This document shows, one piece after another, positions 59,488 to 64,000 of a stretch of DNA of 64,000 nt (position 1 is the stretch's first letter; each line of letters opens with the position of its first letter). Source of the DNA: Arenibaculum pallidiluteum (lineage in GTDB: Bacteria; Pseudomonadota; Alphaproteobacteria; Azospirillales; Azospirillaceae); assembly GCF_017355985.1 (NCBI RefSeq), contig NZ_JAFIQU010000008.1, positions 124,001 through 188,000 of the forward strand, in the 5' to 3' direction. The notes beneath the pieces are model-generated. The model was not told where the DNA came from. It saw only the letters and a list, made by a program, of their open reading frames with translations, and searched no databases. Position numbers and translations under genes: made by a program.

Positions 59488-59506
59488 GAGGTTCGGAGCG
59501 ACCCCG
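59488..59506. repeat. intergenic hairpin repeat, copy D
   Basis: GAGGTTCGGAGC followed by GACCCCG matches copies A to C. The outer AAGCGG (59479-59484) and CCGCTT (59519-59524) can pair. It lies at the convergent junction between trxB and a small gene. Confidence 0.5.
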
Positions 59507-59528
59507 CACCGCCTCCAACCGCTTGAAC

Positions 59529-59777
59529 TCAGCGCGGCCCGCCTGCGGCGGCGCGGGCCGCGACCAGCAGATCGTGCATGGTCCGAACCGGCGTCTCGGC
59601 ATAGTCGACGCGGGACAGGAAGGTCTCGGCGACCAGATGGATGTCCTCGTCGCCGAGGCGCGCCACCTCGGGCACCGCACGCGCAATGTCTTCGGGGGTC
59701 AGTGATTCGCGCTGCTCGTCCGACAGCTCCTCGAGCCAGTCGCAGAGCCGGTCCACGAGGTCCAGTTGCTCGGCCAT
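59529..59777 (-). CDS. small acidic protein, unknown
   Basis: I do not recognise this 82-residue protein. It is mostly helical and acidic (LCDWLEELSDEQRESLTPEDI), with a central VPEVARLGDEDIHLV stretch. GAGGATGGA precedes the ATG at 59777. The codon use matches its neighbours, so it is likely real. It converges with trxB and is divergent from the LysR gene. Confidence 0.65.
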   Translation of the reverse strand: MAEQLDLVDRLCDWLEELSDEQRESLTPEDIARAVPEVARLGDEDIHLVAETFLSRVDYAETPVRTMHDLLVAARAAAGGPR

Positions 59778-59961
59778 TCCATCCTCTTTCCCAACGCGAC
59801 CGCCCGGTTTTCGGGCGGAAACTTGCTCACGAAGCAATAAACCCCCGGGATGTACGTGATTTCGCCCGAGGTTGCGTTATATCATCGCATGACGCGGCCT
59901 AACGGTCCGCCCAAGACGAACGGGGTCGGCCAGAATTCCTCCGCCGGCCCGCGCCAACGGG

Positions 59962-60858
59962 ATGGTCATGGACTGGGACAAGCTTAGGGTCTTCCACGCT
60001 GTCGCGGAGGCCGGCAGCTTCACGCATGCCGGCGAGACGCTGAACCTCAGCCAGTCGGCGGTCAGCCGTCAGATCAGCGCGCTCGAGGAAAGCCTGAACG
60101 TACCGCTCTTCCACCGGCACGCGCGCGGCCTGATCCTGACCGAGCAGGGCGAGCTTCTGCACCGGACGGCCCGCGAAGTCTTCGCCAAGCTGTCCATGAC
60201 GGAGGCCATGCTCTCCGAAAGCCGCGAGCATCCGCGCGGCCCGCTGAAGGTGACGACCACCGTCGGCTTCGGAACCACCTGGCTGGTGCCCCGGATCCGC
60301 GAGTTCCTGTCGATCTATCCCGACGTGCAGCTCACCGTCCTTCTGGACGACAGCGAGCTCGATCTCGGCATGCGCGAGGCGGATATCGCGATTCGCATGT
60401 CGGCGCCACGTCAGCCCGACCTGGTGCAGCGCCACCTGATGACGGTCAATTTCCACATCTTCGCCCATGCCAGCTACATCCAGCGGCGGGGCATGCCGCG
60501 GACGGTGGAGGAGCTGGACAACCACGACCTTCTTGCCTTCCCACCGGATGCGCGCTGGCCGACCTCCAACGTGAACTGGCTGCTCGAGGCCGGCAACGCG
60601 CCCGAAGGCGGGCGGAAGGCGATCCTGCGCGTGAACAACGCCTATGCCGTCTACAAGGCCGTGCAGAGCGGCCTCGGAATGGCCGCCCTGCCGGACTACA
60701 TGGTCGAGGGCGACCGCGAGATCGTGCGCGTTCTCCCGGACGTGGACGGGCCGCAGGTCGAGGCCTATTTCGTCTATGCCGAGGAGCTGCGCAATTCCAA
60801 GCGAATCGCGGTCTTCCGCGACTTCCTCGTGCGCAAGGTCGCCGAAACCGCGTTCTGA
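59962..60858 (+). CDS. LysR-family transcriptional regulator
   Basis: The 298-residue protein has an N-terminal LysR winged helix (about 3-62, DWDKLRVFHAVAEAGSFTHAGE and NLSQSAVSRQISALE) and a C-terminal periplasmic-binding-protein-like effector domain (about 90-290). LysR genes beside trxB are frequent in this class and may link to oxidative stress, but the target is not certain from the sequence. A start two codons later (59968) is possible. It ends at a hairpin. Confidence 0.92.
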   Translation: MVMDWDKLRVFHAVAEAGSFTHAGETLNLSQSAVSRQISALEESLNVPLFHRHARGLILTEQGELLHRTAREVFAKLSMTEAMLSESREHPRGPLKVTTTVGFGTTWLVPRIREFLSIYPDVQLTVLLDDSELDLGMREADIAIRMSAPRQPDLVQRHLMTVNFHIFAHASYIQRRGMPRTVEELDNHDLLAFPPDARWPTSNVNWLLEAGNAPEGGRKAILRVNNAYAVYKAVQSGLGMAALPDYMVEGDREIVRVLPDVDGPQVEAYFVYAEELRNSKRIAVFRDFLVRKVAETAF

Positions 60859-60862
60859 GCGG

Positions 60863-60891
60863 CGGCGCTCCCGGCCCGTTCGGGAGCGCCG
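60863..60891 (+). terminator. hairpin after the LysR gene
   Basis: An 11-base perfect stem (60863-60873 with 60881-60891, loop GCCCGTT) starts five bases after the stop. No T-run follows, so it may be a stabilising or rho-assisted structure. Confidence 0.65.
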
Positions 60892-61004
60892 TATGGCTAG
60901 GTCTGCAAATTACATTCGTATTCAGCGCGAGCCATGCAACACGCGCATATGTGGCGCGGCGATTTTGTGCATGGAAGTCGGGCAGGCCGTGACCAATTAA
61001 TAGG

Positions 61005-61144
61005 CCGTGGGTGCTGCGACGCAGCAACCACGTTTCGCCTCGGGCTCCGGCCCGGGGTTGGGTCTTCGGACCCTGCGTCTCCCAGACGTGAAGCCTCCCT
61101 GTTCAACTCGCCGCCAAGTCCCTGACCTGGCGGCGTTTTTTTTT
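61005..61144 (+). ncRNA. structured small RNA candidate with terminator
   Basis: Five successive hairpins fill about 130 bases: 61007-61031 (GTGG-G-TGCTGC with GCAGCA-A-CCAC), 61038-61057 (eight pairs), 61060-61073 (GGGTC-TTCG-GACCC, a UUCG tetraloop), 61076-61088 (CGTCT with AGACG) and the terminator 61109-61135. No coding frame is convincing and the flanking genes face elsewhere, so a free-standing RNA is inferred. The start is approximate; an AT-rich -10-like TTAATA lies at 60997-61002. It is not clearly 6S, SRP or RNase P RNA. Confidence 0.6.
61109..61144 (+). terminator. strong rho-independent terminator
   Basis: A perfect 8-base stem, CGCCGCCA (61109-61116) with TGGCGGCG (61128-61135), encloses 11 bases and is followed by nine T residues (61136-61144). 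No protein gene ends before it, so it marks the end of a non-coding transcript. Confidence 0.93.
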
Positions 61145-61265
61145 GCGCCGCCGGAAGTTCCGCTGCGCCCACCGGGCGCCGCCGCACGAGCGCGCCGCGC
61201 CTGCAAAAGGCCCGGATTCCGGATCTTCAGCGTCGCCAACGGCCACTTACTTATGCAGGTGCGCT

Positions 61266-61835
61266 TCAGCGCGCCGCCGGGAGCGCTTCGAAATAACGCG
61301 CGATGAACTCCGCCGCGCGTCGGAAGGCCTCGTCGGTATCGCCCCGGAACGAGAAGGAGCGCTCGAGCACGGGCTGCCCGCGCTCCACGTCGACGGCTTC
61401 CACGGCGCCCCACTGGACCAGCGTGCTCATTTTGTGGATGCCGCCATGAACCAGGAGCTTGGCCCCGCTGCCCCTGGCCTCTTGCAGCACCTCCTGGAAG
61501 GTCGTGCCGGCCGACGGGCACCCTGCTCCGGGACAGGGCAGCGCGACGACCTTGAAGCGGCCCCGGGCCGCGAGCGTCCGTCCCAGGAGGCCCGAGAAGT
61601 CCCGCACGCGCGCGGCATGACTGGCCGTGCGCTCGCCGTCCTCGCCGGCGGTGTCCTGATTGGCGAACTCGACGATCGCCACGGCGATCCCCTCACCGGG
61701 GCCTGCGACGCCCGCGCCTTGAGCACCGCTCCCCTGGGCCGTGGCCACGATCGGAACCGCCAGGCTGGCGCAGGCCAGCGCGCGGGCCAGGATCCGTACG
61801 ACGGTGGGAAAACGGGGCTGGAGCGGTCCTGCCAA
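61266..61835 (-). CDS. DUF2380 exported protein
   Basis: The 189-residue precursor has an N-terminal signal (ALACASLAVPIVATAQ, cut near residue 35) and a DUF2380 domain. That domain has VAIVEFANQDTAGE near its start, a paired-cysteine loop (PCPGAGCP), and the closing RGDTDEAFRRAAEFIARYF. DUF2380 proteins are of unknown function and periplasmic. The start is a TTG at 61835, favoured because GGGAGGG lies nine bases upstream; no ATG or GTG fits. It is downstream of degP on the same strand but beyond a terminator. Confidence 0.78.
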   Translation of the reverse strand: MAGPLQPRFPTVVRILARALACASLAVPIVATAQGSGAQGAGVAGPGEGIAVAIVEFANQDTAGEDGERTASHAARVRDFSGLLGRTLAARGRFKVVALPCPGAGCPSAGTTFQEVLQEARGSGAKLLVHGGIHKMSTLVQWGAVEAVDVERGQPVLERSFSFRGDTDEAFRRAAEFIARYFEALPAAR

Positions 61836-61939
61836 GGCTTGGCCCTCCCGAAGACGCGATCCCGCCGCGCAGCGGCAGTGCTCCGCCCATGGGACACCGG
61901 CGCGCGGCGCCGGACCATCCTACTTCGGGCCAGAAAGGC

Positions 61940-61970
61940 AAAAAGAAAGGGCGGCCCCGCGGGGCCGCCC
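61940..61970 (-). terminator. terminator of degP
   Basis: A 10-base stem (61949-61958 with 61961-61970, two-base loop) is followed on the minus strand by TTTCTTTTTG. It lies 26 bases after the degP stop. Confidence 0.9.
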
Positions 61971-61996
61971 CTCGTTCCATGGCCGCCTCTGCCGCC

Positions 61997-63577
61997 TCAG
62001 CCCAAGCCGAGCGCGATGAAGCGGAGGTCGCCGCCCCGATCCACCAGAAGCAGGATGGACCGGCGCCCGGCATCCTTTGCGGCCTTCAGCTTCGCCGCCA
62101 CGTCCTGCGGCGCCCGAACCTCCTCCTGCGCGACTTCGACGATCACGTCGCCCGCGCGGATGCCTTTCTCGGCGGCCGGGCTGTCGGGCGCGACCTCCGA
62201 GACGACGACGCCCTTGACCTGCTCGCCGATGTTGAACTGGCGCCGGGCCTCGGGCGTCAGGCCCGTCAGCTTCAGGCCGACCTGGCCCACGGTCTCGCTG
62301 GGCTGCCCGCGCTCGTTCCGTCCGGGGCCGGTGCGGTCCGCCGGGGCATTGGCCAGCACGCCCGATTCCTCGGCCGCCTCGAGCTCTCCGACCTTCACCT
62401 GTAGGCTCTCCTGGCGGCCGTTCCGCCAGATCGTCACGGGAACGCGCTTATCGACCGACGTCTCGGCCACCACGCGCGGCAGCCGCCGCATCTCGCCGAC
62501 CTCCTTGCCGTCGAAGGTCAGCACCACGTCGCCGGCCTTGATGCCAGCCTGCGCAGCCGGGCCGTCCGGCGTGACGCTGGCGACCAGCGCGCCCGTGTGC
62601 CGCGGCAGCCCCAGGCTCTCGGCGATCTCGGGCGTGATAGCCTGGATCCGGACCCCCAGCCAGCCGCGGCGCGTCTTGCCGAAGTCGCGGAGCTGGGCGA
62701 CGACCGGCTGCGCCAGGGAGGACGGGATCGCGAAGCCGATGCCGACCGACCCGCCCGTCGGCGAGAAGATGGCCGTGTTGATGCCGATCACCTCGCCGCG
62801 CATGTTGAACATGGGGCCGCCGGAATTGCCACGGTTGATCGACGCGTCCGTCTGCAGGAAGTCGTCATAGGGGCCGGCGTTGATGTCGCGCGCCCGGGCC
62901 GAGATGATGCCGGCGGTGACGGTGCCGCCGAGGCCGAAGGGATTGCCGATGGCCAGCACCCAGTCGCCCACGCGCATCTCGTCGCTGTTGCCGAACCGGA
63001 CGAAGGGCAGCGCCTTGTCGGCCTTGACGCGCAGCACCGCAAGGTCGGTCTTCGGGTCGCGGCCGACCAGCTCCGCCTTCAGGTTCGTGTCGTCGTGCAG
63101 GATCACCGAGATCTCGTCGGCGTCCTGGATCACGTGGTTGTTGGTGACCACCAGGCCAGCGGGATCGATGATGAAGCCGGAGCCCAGCGAAGTCGCGCGC
63201 CGCTGCGGCTGGCCTCGGTCCGGCGGGCCGTTGCGCTCGAAGAAGTCGCGGAAGAACTCCTCGAAGGGCGAGCCCGGCGGAAACTGCGGCATCTCGGGCA
63301 GGCGCCTCTCTCCGCGCGGTCCCGGCTGCTCGCCGTTGCCATTCTGGGTCGTCGAGATGTTGACGACGGCCGGCAGGAGCCGCTCGGCCAGGGCGGCGAA
63401 GCTCTCGGGCGCATTGGGCCGCGGCGTCACCTGTCCGTGGGCCAGGCCCGGCCCGAGCAGCAGAGCCGCGAGCAGCGGGAGCGCCATGAGCCAAGCCGCC
63501 AGGACCCGCGACGACTGGGCATGGAGGGATTCGGCGGCTGCCGCCGCGGCCGCGGTCCGACGAGCGCGTATGGTCAC
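61997..63577 (-). CDS. degP: periplasmic serine protease/chaperone DegP (HtrA, Do family)
   Basis: The 526-residue precursor degrades or refolds damaged envelope proteins. A long signal sequence (about 1-48, with a basic start and hydrophobic AWLMALPLLAALLLGPGLA) precedes the trypsin-like domain with His148 (TNNHVI), Asp178 (KTDLAVLRV) and Ser252 (NRGNSGGP). Two PDZ domains follow (about 300-390 and 415-515, the first with GLRIQ-like VRIQAITPEIAESLG). The start is GTG 63577 with AAGGAG nine bases upstream. A sigma-32-like promoter lies upstream. The upstream partner DUF2065 is the usual neighbour of degP in alphaproteobacteria. Confidence 0.95.
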   Translation of the reverse strand: MTIRARRTAAAAAAAESLHAQSSRVLAAWLMALPLLAALLLGPGLAHGQVTPRPNAPESFAALAERLLPAVVNISTTQNGNGEQPGPRGERRLPEMPQFPPGSPFEEFFRDFFERNGPPDRGQPQRRATSLGSGFIIDPAGLVVTNNHVIQDADEISVILHDDTNLKAELVGRDPKTDLAVLRVKADKALPFVRFGNSDEMRVGDWVLAIGNPFGLGGTVTAGIISARARDINAGPYDDFLQTDASINRGNSGGPMFNMRGEVIGINTAIFSPTGGSVGIGFAIPSSLAQPVVAQLRDFGKTRRGWLGVRIQAITPEIAESLGLPRHTGALVASVTPDGPAAQAGIKAGDVVLTFDGKEVGEMRRLPRVVAETSVDKRVPVTIWRNGRQESLQVKVGELEAAEESGVLANAPADRTGPGRNERGQPSETVGQVGLKLTGLTPEARRQFNIGEQVKGVVVSEVAPDSPAAEKGIRAGDVIVEVAQEEVRAPQDVAAKLKAAKDAGRRSILLLVDRGGDLRFIALGLG

Positions 63578-63679
63578 GAAAGGTCTCTCCTTGCTCTCAC
63601 CTGAACCGCCCGGTGATCGGCGCCTCGGCCTTGAGACGCGCCCGGGACCGTATGCCCGGAAAACGACGTCGCATGAAGG

Positions 63680-63708
63680 ATGTATGGGAGCGTACCGCCA
63701 CCTTCAAG
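63680..63708 (-). promoter_or_regulatory. sigma-32-like heat-shock promoter of degP
   Basis: On the minus strand, CTTGAA (63708-63703) is followed after 14 bases by CCCATACAT (63688-63680). This matches the RpoH consensus CTTGAA-N(11-15)-CCCATNT. An inverted repeat GGGAGCGTACC (63686-63696) and GGTACGTTCCC (63712-63722), one mismatch, brackets the -35 and may be an operator. It lies about 100 bases before the degP start. Confidence 0.75.
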
Positions 63709-63784
63709 CGAGGTACGTTCCCGCCCATCGCACCATACAGCTTCGTCGAAACTATGGCGCGCTCCCGCCCCGGTGCGCGGCCCC

Positions 63785-63970
63785 TCAGCCGCGCAGCATC
63801 CAGACTAGCCCGACGCCCAGGCAGGCTGCAACGAGTCCGGCCGTCCGGACGACCCCGGCCGGAAGGGCAAGGGCCGCCTCCAGCGCCTGGCGCATGGTGC
63901 CGGGGAACAGGGCGTAGAGACTGCCCTCGATCACCAGCACGAGCGCGAGCGCGGTCAGAAGGTCGTCCAT
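63785..63970 (-). CDS. DUF2065 (YjeT-like) small membrane protein
   Basis: The 61-residue protein has two predicted helices (about 4-20 and 38-58) with the family sequence LALVLVIEGSLYALFPG and ends VWMLRG. DUF2065 genes often lie after hflK-hflC and before degP, so an hflC gene probably ends just past the right edge; the last 30 bases are open in a frame that overlaps this start, but not enough is visible to call it. Function is unknown. Confidence 0.88.
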   Translation of the reverse strand: MDDLLTALALVLVIEGSLYALFPGTMRQALEAALALPAGVVRTAGLVAACLGVGLVWMLRG

Positions 63971-64000
63971 GTGCAGCCGCCCCGCGCGGGGACCTTGGTC

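Overview
The window reads as chromosomal DNA from a high-GC alphaproteobacterium, most likely of the Rhodospirillales/Acetobacterales type. The assignment is by gene content: an ELM1-family (DUF1022) protein, DUF2065 next to a DegP protease, dnaG-rpoD with yqeY, separate carA and carB, HWE-type and FixL-like kinases, and three Lrp/AsnC regulators. It is inferred, not proved. Most of the window is ordinary core and metabolic sequence. I see no phage, insertion sequence, CRISPR array or integrase.

Layout. 0.1-10.5 kb: exporters (two DHA2 MFS pumps, two EamA permeases), a PLP sulfur-amino-acid enzyme, an SGNH hydrolase, a porin, a lipoprotein and a two-domain cold-shock protein. 10.5-24.4 kb: four regulator/target arrangements. 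An AceE-like 2-oxoacid dehydrogenase E1 is divergent from an Lrp regulator. An RTX beta-helix protein, a DUF533 protein, class I fumarase and a Kef antiporter follow. An SDR and phenylalanine hydroxylase are divergent from a second Lrp regulator, and a DJ-1/PfpI enzyme is divergent from a GlxA-type AraC regulator. 24.4-33.8 kb: a gene-poor gap, YkgJ-like and Bax-inhibitor-1 proteins, an ECF sigma/anti-sigma/small protein operon, gltX, a LuxR response regulator, and a DUF1007-NicO-DUF488-GNAT cluster.

33.9-40.9 kb is a signalling block. An RsbQ-like alpha/beta hydrolase overlaps a PAS histidine kinase. A large hybrid kinase with a FixL-like haem PAS is split in two by a frameshift at a run of six C. 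A lone receiver protein follows. 41-51 kb is housekeeping: tRNA(CAU), rpoD, dnaG, yqeY, carA, carB, greA. 51-64 kb: an HWE kinase facing a receiver protein, a third Lrp regulator, ELM1, a 2OG-Fe(II) oxygenase, an unrecognised 639-residue protein, trxB, a LysR regulator, a structured small-RNA candidate with a strong terminator, a DUF2380 protein, degP with a heat-shock-type promoter, and DUF2065.

The items I would look at first are: the RsbQ-like hydrolase/PAS-kinase pair, the frameshifted oxygen-sensor-like kinase, the small RNA at about 61.0-61.15 kb, the unrecognised 639-residue protein, and a 19-bp hairpin motif found at four convergent gene junctions.
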